Positions 1 through 8,326 of a stretch of DNA of 33,697 bases are shown piece by piece. A program made the position numbers and the translations under genes. The stretch is from contig JAHEYR010000014.1 in NCBI GenBank assembly GCA_023251485.1, positions 1 through 33,697 of the forward strand, written 5' to 3'. The notes beneath the pieces were generated by a model, which was given only the letters and a program-made list of their open reading frames with translations, searched no databases and was not told the DNA's origin. The DNA comes from Bacteroidales bacterium. GTDB lineage: Bacteria; Bacteroidota; Bacteroidia; Bacteroidales; Cfx3-03. Position 1 is the stretch's first letter. Each line of letters opens with the position of its first letter.

Positions 1-38
1 AAGTTCTATTTCAATATTAACCATTAATCACTATAATT

Positions 39-608
39 ATGAAAAAGTTATCCATAGTACTCGGCGCTTTTTTGTTGTTATCAGTGTCATTGGGAAATGC
101 ACGGACAACAAAGCACCTCACAAATGACGCAATAAATAAAGCGTTAAAACATGAGAAGAGAAGTGAGAAGAAAACTGTAAAAAACCTTAATGGGAGCGAT
201 GGAAGTAAAATTAATAAGCTCAATTTTAATACTGATTTTGGGAAAAACAATGATGTGACCTGGACAAGGACTGCATACTTTGAAGAAGCTACCTTCTCTA
301 AGGACGGACATGAAATGACAGCTTATTATGATTTTGAAGGACAATTGGTTGGAACTACTACATATAAAACATTTGCTGATCTTCCTGCATATGGGCAGAA
401 GTATATCACGAAAAAATACAGTGATTATGCCATTGGATCAGTTCTATTTTATAACTATAATGGAGCTAAAGACATCGATAAGGTGTTATATGGTTCTCAA
501 TTTGGTAATGCCGACAATTATTTTGTTGAACTTACGAAAGGCGACAATAAAATTATGTTACAAGTTGACCCTGTTGGAGTCGTAACATTCTTTAAACAAC
601 TGAAATAG
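39..608 (+). CDS. Secreted PepSY-like hypothetical protein (189 aa)
   Basis: The protein begins with a clear signal peptide (MKK, hydrophobic residues 5-18, likely cleavage near residue 21), so it is exported. The mature part starts with a Lys/Glu-rich linker (about 28-50). The C-terminal half alternates Tyr-rich strands with a helix, as in Bacteroidota PepSY-like (beta-lactamase-inhibitor-like) proteins; the segment near residues 100-145 with DLPAYGQKYI and the closing strand VDPVGVVTFFK fit that fold. No catalytic motif is visible. Proteins of this type are usually small periplasmic or surface proteins of unknown role. It stands alone, convergent with the pirin gene, and a hairpin lies between them. 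Its promoter is outside or at the window edge. The fold assignment is inference from pattern. Confidence 0.8.
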   Translation: MKKLSIVLGAFLLLSVSLGNARTTKHLTNDAINKALKHEKRSEKKTVKNLNGSDGSKINKLNFNTDFGKNNDVTWTRTAYFEEATFSKDGHEMTAYYDFEGQLVGTTTYKTFADLPAYGQKYITKKYSDYAIGSVLFYNYNGAKDIDKVLYGSQFGNADNYFVELTKGDNKIMLQVDPVGVVTFFKQLK

Positions 609-633
609 GAAATTTTACTTTCTTAAATTTAAG

Positions 634-678
634 GAAGAGGAGGGAATCTCATTATTATTTTGGAGATGCCTCCTCTTC
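634..678. terminator. Hairpin between convergent genes
   Basis: GAAGAGGAGG (634-643) pairs with CCTCCTCTTC (669-678), and the stem continues imperfectly inward through AATCTC and GAGAT. It sits between the convergent PepSY-like and pirin genes. Neither side has a strong T run, so a bidirectional terminator role is inferred from position and stem strength. Confidence 0.5.
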
Positions 679-718
679 TCTTGAAATACAAAAGGTTAAT
701 TAAATTCAATATGAATTT

Positions 719-1735
719 TTATTTTATTTCCTCAGTCCCATCCTTATGTAATGCAAACCTGCCTCGTGAGCGAGGATGTACCTGACTGTCATTTGGCCAA
801 GGCCACCCACCAAAAGAAGTTCTGCGGTAATCATCCATCGCTTGTTGAATTTCAGCTTTTGTATTCATGACAAACGGTCCATATTGCACAACGGGTTCCA
901 AAATAGGTTTCCCCTGTAATAACAGTAAATAACTAATGGAATCACTGTTTTCGATTGTCACTTGTTCATTTGCTTTTAACTCAATTGCTTGATTCGAAGA
1001 GACCGTAACGCCATTAATAGTAAGGGAAGATCCTTTGTAGAAATATAACGTCCGATTTACTTTTTCACTCGCTACCGGTAGTTCCCACTTGGCTCCTTCG
1101 TCTATTTGAATGGTCCAGATTGCGACTTCATTTTCAGGGTCAGCAGCCCATGAATCCGGTGCAGGGGGTAGTGCCCTTACATCATCAATACAACCGGCAA
1201 TTACATTGATAATCAAAGATTTTCCTTTTTCATCTGTAGTTTTAAATATTGGAATATCTTCGGCCCAAAGCATTTTGAAATGGGGGGCAGCAAATTTTTT
1301 AGCTTTTGGCAGATTTAGCCAAATTTGAAACAATTCCAGTGTGTTTTCCCCTTCCGTATTAAGCATTGGAAACATCTCGCTGTGCTGTAATCCGGCTCCG
1401 GCTGTCATCCATTGCACATCTCCTCTGCCGTACCTGCCAGCCTGTCCATGTGAATCGGAGTGATCGACAAATCCTTCATTAACGATGGAAATGGTCTCAA
1501 ATCCACGGTGCGGGTGTACCGGAAATCCAGGGATCGTGTCACCATGATACATCCGCCATCCATCTTTCGCGGTGAAGTCATTGCCAATATTTCGGCCTCT
1601 CAGTGATGCCGCAGGTCCCATTTCTTCATTTCCTGCAGGATAATAGTCGAGATGATGTGCGAAAAAGAGGAATGGATTGATGACTGGCCACATAGCTTCA
1701 AGTGATTTTGTGCTGAGAATAGTATCTTTTTTCAT
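719..1735 (-). CDS. Pirin family protein (338 aa)
   Basis: A bicupin of the pirin family, cytoplasmic (no signal peptide). The N-terminal cupin holds the family metal site: H74 and H76 in HPHRGFE, then H118 and E120 in the GLQHSEMFP segment, matching the two-His/His-Glu Fe site of characterised pirins in spacing. The C-terminal cupin (about 225-300) is followed by a tail with SFGGWPWPND typical of bacterial pirins. Some bacterial pirins act as quercetin 2,3-dioxygenases; others have stress or regulatory roles, and sequence alone does not decide. It lies 49 bp or more downstream of the FMN reductase on the same strand and probably shares its transcript, forming a redox/detoxification pair. The family call is firm; the substrate is unknown. 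Confidence 0.92.
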   Translation of the reverse strand: MKKDTILSTKSLEAMWPVINPFLFFAHHLDYYPAGNEEMGPAASLRGRNIGNDFTAKDGWRMYHGDTIPGFPVHPHRGFETISIVNEGFVDHSDSHGQAGRYGRGDVQWMTAGAGLQHSEMFPMLNTEGENTLELFQIWLNLPKAKKFAAPHFKMLWAEDIPIFKTTDEKGKSLIINVIAGCIDDVRALPPAPDSWAADPENEVAIWTIQIDEGAKWELPVASEKVNRTLYFYKGSSLTINGVTVSSNQAIELKANEQVTIENSDSISYLLLLQGKPILEPVVQYGPFVMNTKAEIQQAMDDYRRTSFGGWPWPNDSQVHPRSRGRFALHKDGTEEIK

Positions 1736-1784
1736 AATTATAGATTTTAGCTTCCCTTTTTGTCATGATAAAAATATGAGCGTT

Positions 1785-2345
1785 TCAGGAGGACATTCTT
1801 TTTTTTGCTTCAATACACCATAACAATTCATTGATGAATCTTGTAGCCTGTTTATCAATTTGTGCCCTGTTTGTTGGTATTCCGTTTATATCAAATAAAT
1901 CCTGAACTCTTGAAACAGGGAACATGGCTGGAACAGTCCATGCACCGATCTTCCAAAGCGTAAACTGTAATGATGTGATTACTTGTGTGCCACCGAAACC
2001 TCCAGCTGAAACAGTTGAAATTGCAATGGGCTTGCGGCGCCATTCTTCATACAATAAATCAGTAATATTTTTCAGACTTGCCGGATATCCTCCATTGTAT
2101 TCCGGTGTAACGATCAAAATACCATCAGCAGATTTTATCTTCTCTGCAAAAGCAAGCGTTTCTGTTGAAGGATTTTTTTGAAACTGTAACCGTTCGTTAA
2201 ACAATGGGAAGTTAAGTTCTTTCAGATCAATGATTTCAACTGTAGCCAGGTTGTTTATCTCCAGATAATTCTTAAAGTATAAAGCAACCCTATGACTGTT
2301 TCTACCTATTCTTACACTCGATGATATAATAGCAATGTGTGGCAT
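1785..2345 (-). CDS. NADPH-dependent FMN reductase family protein
   Basis: A flavodoxin-like NAD(P)H:FMN/quinone reductase. The first strand PHIAIISSS with the following SxRxGRNS loop is the FMN phosphate-binding region, and ILIVTPEYNGGYPASLKN is the family's signature FMN-binding/dimer segment. I place the start at the ATG at 2345, just before the first beta strand; the in-frame extension to 2378 begins with TTG and adds eleven residues the fold does not need. It gives 186 residues, a normal family length. It is upstream of pirin on the same strand and divergent from the DoxX-like gene; this trio is common in bacteria and points to quinone or electrophile stress. The substrate is not determined. 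Confidence 0.9.
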   Translation of the reverse strand: MPHIAIISSSVRIGRNSHRVALYFKNYLEINNLATVEIIDLKELNFPLFNERLQFQKNPSTETLAFAEKIKSADGILIVTPEYNGGYPASLKNITDLLYEEWRRKPIAISTVSAGGFGGTQVITSLQFTLWKIGAWTVPAMFPVSRVQDLFDINGIPTNRAQIDKQATRFINELLWCIEAKKRMSS

Positions 2346-2492
2346 ATCATTATTAACTTTTGAGATGAATAACTTCAAATGAGCATCAAAGCATTTGTAA
2401 TATTTTTATCAAACAAAATTTTGACCCAAATGTTGATTGCTAGTTCTGTATGACAAATTATGTCTTTTTATTAAATATTTAAAATTAATATT

Positions 2493-2849
2493 ATGGCGAC
2501 GAGAGAAATTTCTAAGACAAGAAAAATCACTGCCTGGGTGATTGCAGGTTTGCTAACCGCACTCTATTTATTTAGTGCAACCGGTAAACTCGTTTTACAA
2601 CCTGAACAAATGGACAAATTGCATCTGGCAAACTGGCGTGTGATAATTGCTATTGGTGAAATAGTTTCATCTTTATTATTCTTATTCCCACGAACAAACA
2701 TCTATGGTACATTATTATTAAGCGCCTATATGGGAGGAGCCATTATCATTCATATGACCGGTGGCTTGAGTATTGTAATGCCATCTATTGTGCTTATTCT
2801 TATTTGGATTGTTGGATTTATTAGAAACCCTGAACTGATAAAGAAATAA
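2493..2849 (+). CDS. DoxX-like family membrane protein (118 aa)
   Basis: A small integral membrane protein with four predicted helices: about residues 14-30 (WVIAGLLTALYLFSATGKL), 46-64, 70-88 and 92-110. The pattern with FSATGKL after the first helix, and a second helix ending in LLFLFPRTN, is that of the DoxX-like family. Members are often encoded beside flavin reductases, pirins or thiol stress genes and are thought to act in membrane redox balance; no catalytic residues are evident. It is divergent from the FMN reductase, with 147 bp between the start codons. I found no convincing TAnnTTTG box in that gap. Confidence 0.82.
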   Translation: MATREISKTRKITAWVIAGLLTALYLFSATGKLVLQPEQMDKLHLANWRVIIAIGEIVSSLLFLFPRTNIYGTLLLSAYMGGAIIIHMTGGLSIVMPSIVLILIWIVGFIRNPELIKK

Positions 2850-2945
2850 AATCATCATCAATACATGTTTGTGCGAGAATAAAATCAGCAGGAAGTTTTA
2901 GGATTACGGTCATTTTCGTGACACCATCTACCAAAATTAAAAATA

Positions 2946-2976
2946 TTGCTTTTCAACGTTTCTCAACTTATATTTG
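2946..2976 (+). promoter_or_regulatory. Promoter of the amidase gene, with overlapping dyad
   Basis: A perfect Bacteroidota -7 box TATATTTG (2969-2976) is preceded after 20 bp by TTG (2946-2948). CAACGT (2954-2959) and ACGTTG (2982-2987) form a dyad that straddles the -7 box, so a regulator could bind here. The start codon is about 70 bp downstream. Confidence 0.55.
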
Positions 2977-3047
2977 AGTTTACGTTGAGGAGCATATTGT
3001 TTATTTAAAAGCTCTTTTTAAATAATAATCACGAAAAAAGAAAAGCA

Positions 3048-4646
3048 ATGAATAGCAGACCGTTATTAAATAAGTCGATCTTGATATTAATTATCTGTAT
3101 ACAAGTTTTCTGGCTAGAACAATCTGTTGAAGCTCAAAATAAATCGTATGATAATTTTAAGTTTCAGGAACAAGATATAGCAAAGATTCAGCAAGGGTAT
3201 AAAGATGGCAGTTTTACTATTAAAGAGCTTGTGCAGGCTTATCTGAAAAGAATTGTGGAAATAGATAAGAATGGGCCCCACCTTAATTCAATAATAGAAG
3301 TAAACCCGGATGTCCTTAAAATTGCAGAGGCTTTGGATAAAGAGATGAAGGCTGGAAAAAGCAGAGGTCCCCTTCATGGTATCCCTGTAGTCTTGAAGGA
3401 TAATATAGACACCCATGATAAAATGTCTACAACTGCCGGCTCCAGGGCTTTGATTGGTTCGCATCCACTCAACGACAGTTATGTCGCCAAGAAATTAAGA
3501 GCAGCTGGTGCAATTATTATTGGGAAAGCTAATTTAAGTGAGTGGGCTAACTTTCGTGGAGAGATGTCTTCAAGTGGCTGGAGTGGAGTGGTAGGACAAA
3601 CAAAAAATCCATATATACTAACAAGAAATCCATGCGGATCGAGCTCAGGCTCAGCTGTGGCTGTATCTGCTAATCTGACCATGATAGCGATTGGAACAGA
3701 AACGAATGGATCGATAGTGTGTCCTTCTAACAATAATGGGATTGTAGGAATTAAACCTACTGTGGGATTAGTCAGTCGTTCGGGTGTTATTCCAATCTCA
3801 TTTACTCAGGATACTCCGGGACCAATGGCGCGTACGGTTAGAGACGCGGCTATATGCCTGGGTGCAATCGTAGGGGTTGATTCTACGGATCAGAAGACCA
3901 TCGGTAGTCAGGGAAAATATTATACGGATTATACCCAATTTTTAAAGATAGATGGTTTAAAAGGGAAACGAATAGGCTTGTTCAAAGCTCCTTTAGGTAA
4001 AAACTTTAAGGTTGATGCGCTGGTATATAAAGCTGTTGATTTTATGAAGAGCAGAGGTGCTGAAGTAATTGAAATTGTAGATATTACTGGTGACGATGTT
4101 GATAAAAACTCTTTTGAGATCATGCTTTATGAATACAAGGATGGATTGAATAAATATTTTAAATCTTTAGGACCCCAAGCACCGATTAAAAGTATAGAGG
4201 ATTTGATCGCATTTAATAAGTCGGATGCTATTGAAATGAAATATTATAATCAAAAGTATTTGGAACAGGCTCAACGAAAAGGAGATCTGTCTTCAAAGGA
4301 ATATCAGGATGCGTTGGCGAAGATGTTTAAAGGGAGTAGGGAAGATGGAATAGACCGGGTAATGAATAAGTATAATCTGGACGCAATCATTGCTCCAACT
4401 GGTAATCCAGCATGGTTGACAGATTGGACGAATGGTGATAACTTTCAGGTTGACAGCTCTTCGCCTGCTGCTATTGCCGGATATCCGAATATTACGGTAC
4501 CAATGGGATTTATTGATGATCTGCCAGTCGGGATATCTTTCTTTGGAAGAGCATGGAGTGAGCCGGTATTATTGGGGATAGCTTATTCTTATGAAAATGG
4601 AACGAATTGTCGAAAAGCTCCTCGTTTTCTTACTCCCGCTGAGTAG
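3048..4646 (+). CDS. Exported amidase-signature enzyme (532 aa)
   Basis: An amidase-signature hydrolase, related in fold to GatA but a stand-alone exported form. Residues 9-30 form a signal peptide ending in VEAQ. The Ser-cisSer-Lys triad is present: K117 in VVLKDNID, S198 in the Gly/Ser-rich CGSSSGSAVAV loop and S222 in TETNGSI. The downstream GIVGIKPTVGLVSRSGVIP and DTPGPMARTV blocks are the conserved substrate-channel segments. Length fits single-domain amidases such as peptide amidase. It would hydrolyse an amide in the periplasm; peptide C-terminal amides or small amides are possible substrates, not determined here. It is monocistronic with its own promoter and no linked GatB/GatC, which argues against a tRNA amidotransferase role. 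Confidence 0.93.
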   Translation: MNSRPLLNKSILILIICIQVFWLEQSVEAQNKSYDNFKFQEQDIAKIQQGYKDGSFTIKELVQAYLKRIVEIDKNGPHLNSIIEVNPDVLKIAEALDKEMKAGKSRGPLHGIPVVLKDNIDTHDKMSTTAGSRALIGSHPLNDSYVAKKLRAAGAIIIGKANLSEWANFRGEMSSSGWSGVVGQTKNPYILTRNPCGSSSGSAVAVSANLTMIAIGTETNGSIVCPSNNNGIVGIKPTVGLVSRSGVIPISFTQDTPGPMARTVRDAAICLGAIVGVDSTDQKTIGSQGKYYTDYTQFLKIDGLKGKRIGLFKAPLGKNFKVDALVYKAVDFMKSRGAEVIEIVDITGDDVDKNSFEIMLYEYKDGLNKYFKSLGPQAPIKSIEDLIAFNKSDAIEMKYYNQKYLEQAQRKGDLSSKEYQDALAKMFKGSREDGIDRVMNKYNLDAIIAPTGNPAWLTDWTNGDNFQVDSSSPAAIAGYPNITVPMGFIDDLPVGISFFGRAWSEPVLLGIAYSYENGTNCRKAPRFLTPAE

Positions 4647-4845
4647 TTTTGAGTTGGGGATATAAATGGGATCATGGACTAACCACTTGGTAGGCCTTCG
4701 GCAGTGCCGAAACATGTAAGCCCGGGCGAAAGCAATCCGATTGTCTCAATTGACTGGAAATATCCCTCATCTTTAAACCGTTTTACTATCGAAGAGACGG
4801 TTCATGTTTACTCGGATAGAATAGATGAAATCGTTAAAATAGGCG
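4647..4845. other. Intergenic stretch without a supported gene
   Basis: About 200 bp between the convergent amidase and ATPase genes. A short hairpin TTCGGC/GCCGAA lies near 4697-4711. One plus-strand frame stays open from 4683 through 4895, but it has only a GTG start, runs into the 3' end of the ATPase gene and resembles nothing I recognise. It could be a gene remnant. Confidence 0.4.
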
Positions 4846-6117
4846 TTACAGAATGCCACACAGCCATTTATATGCTGGGAGTAGTTGGATATTAAATTCG
4901 TTCCTTTTTATCGTTTCTTCCTTATTCCAAGTAATGAGTAGTAAGTTATTGCAAGCCAACTCCGAAGAGGCTTCCACTAAAGCATCTATCTCCCGTTTCA
5001 AGGCCTTGGGGCTTGTAATATCATAACATACTTGAATCAACTGCTCGACACGATATCCTTTTCGGCATACAAAATCTATTTCCCGGTCGTTACGCGTTCT
5101 GTAATAAAATATATCTAATTCTGGTTTGTAATTTCGTCGTAGCAATTCAACGAACACCACGTTCTCGAGTAATCTCCCATAATTTGGGGAAAGCTCAAAC
5201 GAACGTGCGTAAATAAATCCATTATCTATGATATAACTTTTCTTTTGAGATTTTTGTTGAAGCTTTATTTTGGTGGAATAACGTGTTAAATTGAGAAATA
5301 GATAAGGTTCGGAAAGGTATCCGACAAATTTTTGAACTGTTGAAACACTACTAAAGTTGAGATCTGTCTTGAGTTGATTATAGGAGTAAGGATTTGTGTA
5401 GTTTGTTAATAAATAATTCGATAAATCATAAAGTTGCTGAGATTGGCGTATTTGAAAGCGCCTCATTATATCTTTCAATAATACCGAGTCGAATAAAGAT
5501 GATAAATAATTTTTAAGAATAGATTGATTCAAAACTATTTCGGGGAATCCTCCATTCAGCAAATAAGTATTTAGATGACTCAACACGATCCCTGCTTTCT
5601 GAGGAGTAAGAGATTCTTGTTCGGGTATTGATGTTTTTTGAAAATATAAAAACTCAGCAAAGCTAAATGGATAAACAGCTATCTGCACATATCTCCCTGT
5701 GAGTGAAGTAGCCATTTCACGAGAAAGTAGTTTAGCATTAGAGCCTGTAATAACAAGATTCACACCTCTGCGATAAAGCTTATTTACCCATAATTCCCAA
5801 TTGGGTAAGTTTTGAATTTCGTCCAGAAGTAGATACTGATAACCGGGATATAATTCATTTAAAGCTTGAATTACCGCATCTTCGTCAAAGTGCTTTAAAA
5901 GTAAATCATCGTCAAAATTAAGGTAAGCAAAGTTTTCATTCTTTAACAACTGAAGCGCTAAGACAGATTTTCCTGCTCGACGAGGTCCGGTAATTAACTT
6001 AACGAGTCCTGTAGACAGGTATTCTGCTTTTACTATAACATCCATACGCTCAATATATGGATGTTTGAGTAAACTGTCACGTTCTTCCTGTTGTTGAAAA
6101 AGTATGTTTTTGATCAT
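4846..6117 (-). CDS. AAA ATPase with DUF4143-type C-terminal domain (423 aa)
   Basis: An orphan P-loop ATPase of the type found in many copies in Bacteroidota and archaea. Walker A is GPRRAGKS (44-51), Walker B is YLLLDEIQN (95-103), and the sensor-like segment LVITGSNAKLLS (121-132) precedes SLTGRYVQIAVYPFSFAEFL, a family hallmark. The C-terminal domain (about 210-423) contains FYYRTRNDREIDFVCRKG followed by EQLIQV, resembling the degraded PD-(D/E)xK-like fold of DUF4143. The true function of this family is unknown; membership in mobile or variable regions is common. It sits beside gene debris (a decayed malQ end) and shares no operon with its neighbours, so it may be an accessory insertion. 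A TATTTTTG box 20 bp upstream could be its promoter. Confidence 0.92.
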   Translation of the reverse strand: MIKNILFQQQEERDSLLKHPYIERMDVIVKAEYLSTGLVKLITGPRRAGKSVLALQLLKNENFAYLNFDDDLLLKHFDEDAVIQALNELYPGYQYLLLDEIQNLPNWELWVNKLYRRGVNLVITGSNAKLLSREMATSLTGRYVQIAVYPFSFAEFLYFQKTSIPEQESLTPQKAGIVLSHLNTYLLNGGFPEIVLNQSILKNYLSSLFDSVLLKDIMRRFQIRQSQQLYDLSNYLLTNYTNPYSYNQLKTDLNFSSVSTVQKFVGYLSEPYLFLNLTRYSTKIKLQQKSQKKSYIIDNGFIYARSFELSPNYGRLLENVVFVELLRRNYKPELDIFYYRTRNDREIDFVCRKGYRVEQLIQVCYDITSPKALKREIDALVEASSELACNNLLLITWNKEETIKRNEFNIQLLPAYKWLCGIL

Positions 6118-6136
6118 TCCATTTAGCTATAATGAA

Positions 6137-6144
6137 CAAAAATA
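6137..6144 (-). promoter_or_regulatory. -7 promoter element for the AAA ATPase
   Basis: TATTTTTG on the minus strand fits TAnnTTTG, about 20 bp before the ATG. No clear -33 TTTG is seen, so this is tentative. Confidence 0.4.
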
Positions 6145-6234
6145 CTGTTTTTTATTCAGTATATAAATATTTATGGTTAAATTATTACATATTATGCCAT
6201 ATTTTGGGTGTACCTGTTATTCAGTCAACGTTAT

Positions 6235-6449
6235 TTAATACACGTCCAATCTACCTGATAATCTTATTTGCTCACGAGGAAAATTATTGAATTCGGTTTG
6301 ATGCATAAGGTCTTCAAGGTTTAGATGAAATCGATAACGCCAATAATGGTTTGGGTTTCCGGGTTGGGCTGCCGTAGATTTTCATCCATTCCCAACAAGT
6401 CCTGGATTGGAGAGGCAGCTCACATGCTTGGTGAATAGAGATGTTGAAC
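6235..6449 (-). pseudogene. malQ: Decayed 3' end of GH77 4-alpha-glucanotransferase
   Basis: On the minus strand the sequence reads VQHLYSPSM, then TGA (6420-6422) where the family has Trp, then AASPIQDLLGMDENLRQPNPE. After a frameshift and a small loss near 6355-6360 it continues as NPNHYWRYRFHLNLEDL and on to an SGR motif and stop at 6235. The QDLL-MDE, P-HYWRYR-HL and terminal SGR blocks are, from memory of the family, the C-terminal end of Bacteroidota-type 4-alpha-glucanotransferases (starch/glycogen metabolism). The remnant has one nonsense codon and at least one frameshift; degraded similarity (EAVTPDL-AIL in a shifted frame) may reach to about 6520. The 5' part is missing: the dipeptidase gene ends at 6578. 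It is clearly non-functional. Assigning it to GH77 is recognition by eye, not alignment. Confidence 0.72.
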
Positions 6450-6577
6450 GGCTGGATGCCTTGAGTATTGCTGGTAGATCAGGTGTCACAGCTTCATTCA
6501 ACATCCACAAACAGGCTATTGAGATGATCGATGCTTACAAAAGCTTCTCAAATAAGTTTATTATATTCAGTGAAAGA

Positions 6578-8200
6578 TTAGAATCCTCTTGCGAATAAAG
6601 CCCAAAGTGTTTCACTGATTTCGTTCCATTTATACATGGCACTATAGGCAAAATGGTTGGTGTAGGTAGTGAGGAATTCTTTGTATTTCAACTCTTTCAC
6701 TCCCATCTCTTTGTCCTTATACAATTCGAGGGCTCGTTTTTGAATCATTGGAAGTTCTTCGAAAGCTTTGTTCTCAAATTCAGTAACACCTTCTTCTATA
6801 TATTTACGACCGATGCCCCATTTTACGGTAGCCAACTTATTCGCTTTTCTAAACCACCAGCCGGCAGCGTCTTCTCTAAAGCGATGTTGCATGCAGATAT
6901 TAAAGCTTGAAGGTAACGTAAGGTTGCCGGCAAAGATTGGGAAGCGGGGACTCTCTCCGGGGTTATCGAAAGAAAACCATGCAACACCGCCAATTTCATC
7001 AGGTAACCAATCGCGCAATTGAATGATGTGCGAGTATGAACATTGAGGAACAGCAATTGTACGTTGGCGTTCAGCTGATCCGGGCTTGAGTTCGTTGAAG
7101 AGGTTTCGGGTATCGGGAGATAAAAATGGATTAGCGACCGGGCTCATGATTTTTTCGTCAACCACTTCGCCTTTATCATTCTTTGTCTTTTGTGTAACCA
7201 TTAAATTTTTGGTTACATCATAAGGAGACCCTTCATAAGTGGTGCGATAGAATTTCATCACATCGCGTACCGATACTTTGCTTTCAGGTTTAACGGAGAA
7301 AGGAAGTTCTTCTGCGTCAAGTTTAAGTTGGAGAGAAGGGGCTAGACTAGATAGAACAAAGAACTCGCGGATGCCAAATGGTTTGCCACCGCTATATGCT
7401 TTCCAGAATTTGAAAGGATCTTTGCCATCCCACCACCCCATCTTTTGGGCGAGCGTAAATACATTTTCTGATGCCATGAAATGGTCTGTGTCTTTTAGAT
7501 CTAATATGCCTATACGTGGAATATTGGCAGAAATACCAACATGATCATCCGGAATTCGTTGAGCTGCCCAGACTGAACCAATCTCATCGGGGCCACCTCC
7601 AAATATCTCTAGCTGCCAAACTTCATGCTTATCAGCAATTGTAATACATTCGCCCCAATCGGCATATCCATATTGTTTTACCAGTTTCCCAATCAAGCTA
7701 ATGGCATCTCGTGCATTTGTACAACGTTGCAGCACTATCTTTTCAAGCTCTTCAATTAAGAAAAGACCTCTTGTGTTGACCAACTCCTTTTTTCCGGTTA
7801 TGGTTGATTCTCCTATCCCTAATTGCTTTTCATTGAGACAAGGATAGGCTGTGTTGAGGTAAGCATAGGTTTCGTCAACATCAGGTATCTCACCTTTATT
7901 GATCATGGTTGTAGAGTCGAAGATACTTTCAGTATGTAAAGTGCCCCAGTAGATATTCATTTTACTATCGGGCTTATTCTTTTTATGTGCGACAATATTT
8001 AGCCATGTTCGATAGTTTGAATCGCATGAATGACTGGTGATTACAGATCCATCGGTTGAAGCTTTACGGCCTACCATGATACTGGTGCAACTTTCGGCTA
8101 TTCCATCTTCGCCTAGTTGAAGCTGTTGAGCATTCGCAATTAAGGGAAAAAAGCTACAAAGGATAGTTATAAAATAGATATTCAAGAATTTTGAGTTCAT
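6578..8200 (-). CDS. Secreted C69 family dipeptidase (540 aa)
   Basis: A peptidase family C69 (PepD-like, Ntn-hydrolase) dipeptidase. Signal peptide at residues 1-24 (ending ANAQ), then a short propeptide up to the expected N-terminal nucleophile C38 in ESCTSIMVGRKAS; autocleavage before this Cys would activate the enzyme. The segments DGSVITSHSCDSN, RGLFLIEELEKIVL and IADKHEVWQLEIFGGGPD are conserved family blocks. It would cleave dipeptides with broad specificity in the periplasm or outside. It is the last gene of the degradative locus, but a terminator follows the upstream arabinofuranosidase gene and a TATATTTG box lies before this start, so it is likely its own transcription unit. Family call firm; link to the locus is by position. 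Confidence 0.93.
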   Translation of the reverse strand: MNSKFLNIYFITILCSFFPLIANAQQLQLGEDGIAESCTSIMVGRKASTDGSVITSHSCDSNYRTWLNIVAHKKNKPDSKMNIYWGTLHTESIFDSTTMINKGEIPDVDETYAYLNTAYPCLNEKQLGIGESTITGKKELVNTRGLFLIEELEKIVLQRCTNARDAISLIGKLVKQYGYADWGECITIADKHEVWQLEIFGGGPDEIGSVWAAQRIPDDHVGISANIPRIGILDLKDTDHFMASENVFTLAQKMGWWDGKDPFKFWKAYSGGKPFGIREFFVLSSLAPSLQLKLDAEELPFSVKPESKVSVRDVMKFYRTTYEGSPYDVTKNLMVTQKTKNDKGEVVDEKIMSPVANPFLSPDTRNLFNELKPGSAERQRTIAVPQCSYSHIIQLRDWLPDEIGGVAWFSFDNPGESPRFPIFAGNLTLPSSFNICMQHRFREDAAGWWFRKANKLATVKWGIGRKYIEEGVTEFENKAFEELPMIQKRALELYKDKEMGVKELKYKEFLTTYTNHFAYSAMYKWNEISETLWALFARGF

Positions 8201-8236
8201 ATTTTGGGTGAGTGTGTAAGGGGTTTAAATTTTTTT

Positions 8237-8244
8237 CAAATATA
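8237..8244 (-). promoter_or_regulatory. -7 promoter element for the C69 dipeptidase
   Basis: TATATTTG on the minus strand matches TAnnTTTG and lies about 37 bp before the ATG, just past the T tract of the upstream terminator. The -33 region is weak (TCTG). Confidence 0.45.
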
Positions 8245-8250
8245 TATGAA

Positions 8251-8293
8251 AAATTATAAAAAACAGAAGCGAGTTCGTTTAAAACTCGCTTCT
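8251..8293 (-). terminator. Rho-independent terminator after the arabinofuranosidase gene
   Basis: AGAAGCGAGTT (8265-8275) and AACTCGCTTCT (8283-8293) form a perfect 11-bp stem with a 7-nt loop. In the minus direction it is followed by a T-rich run (8263 down to 8251). It lies 33 bp past the stop of the glycosidase gene. Confidence 0.85.
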
Positions 8294-8326
8294 TAATTAA
8301 TACAACAACAAAACAGAAGAAAAATA

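Noticed and set aside
4704-4895. 63-aa plus-strand frame after the amidase
   Set aside because: GTG start, no recognised domain, and it overlaps the 3' end of the convergent ATPase gene. It might be a remnant, but I cannot assign it.
6407-6598. 63-aa plus-strand frame
   Set aside because: It is antisense to the decayed malQ end, has a TTG start and runs into the dipeptidase gene.
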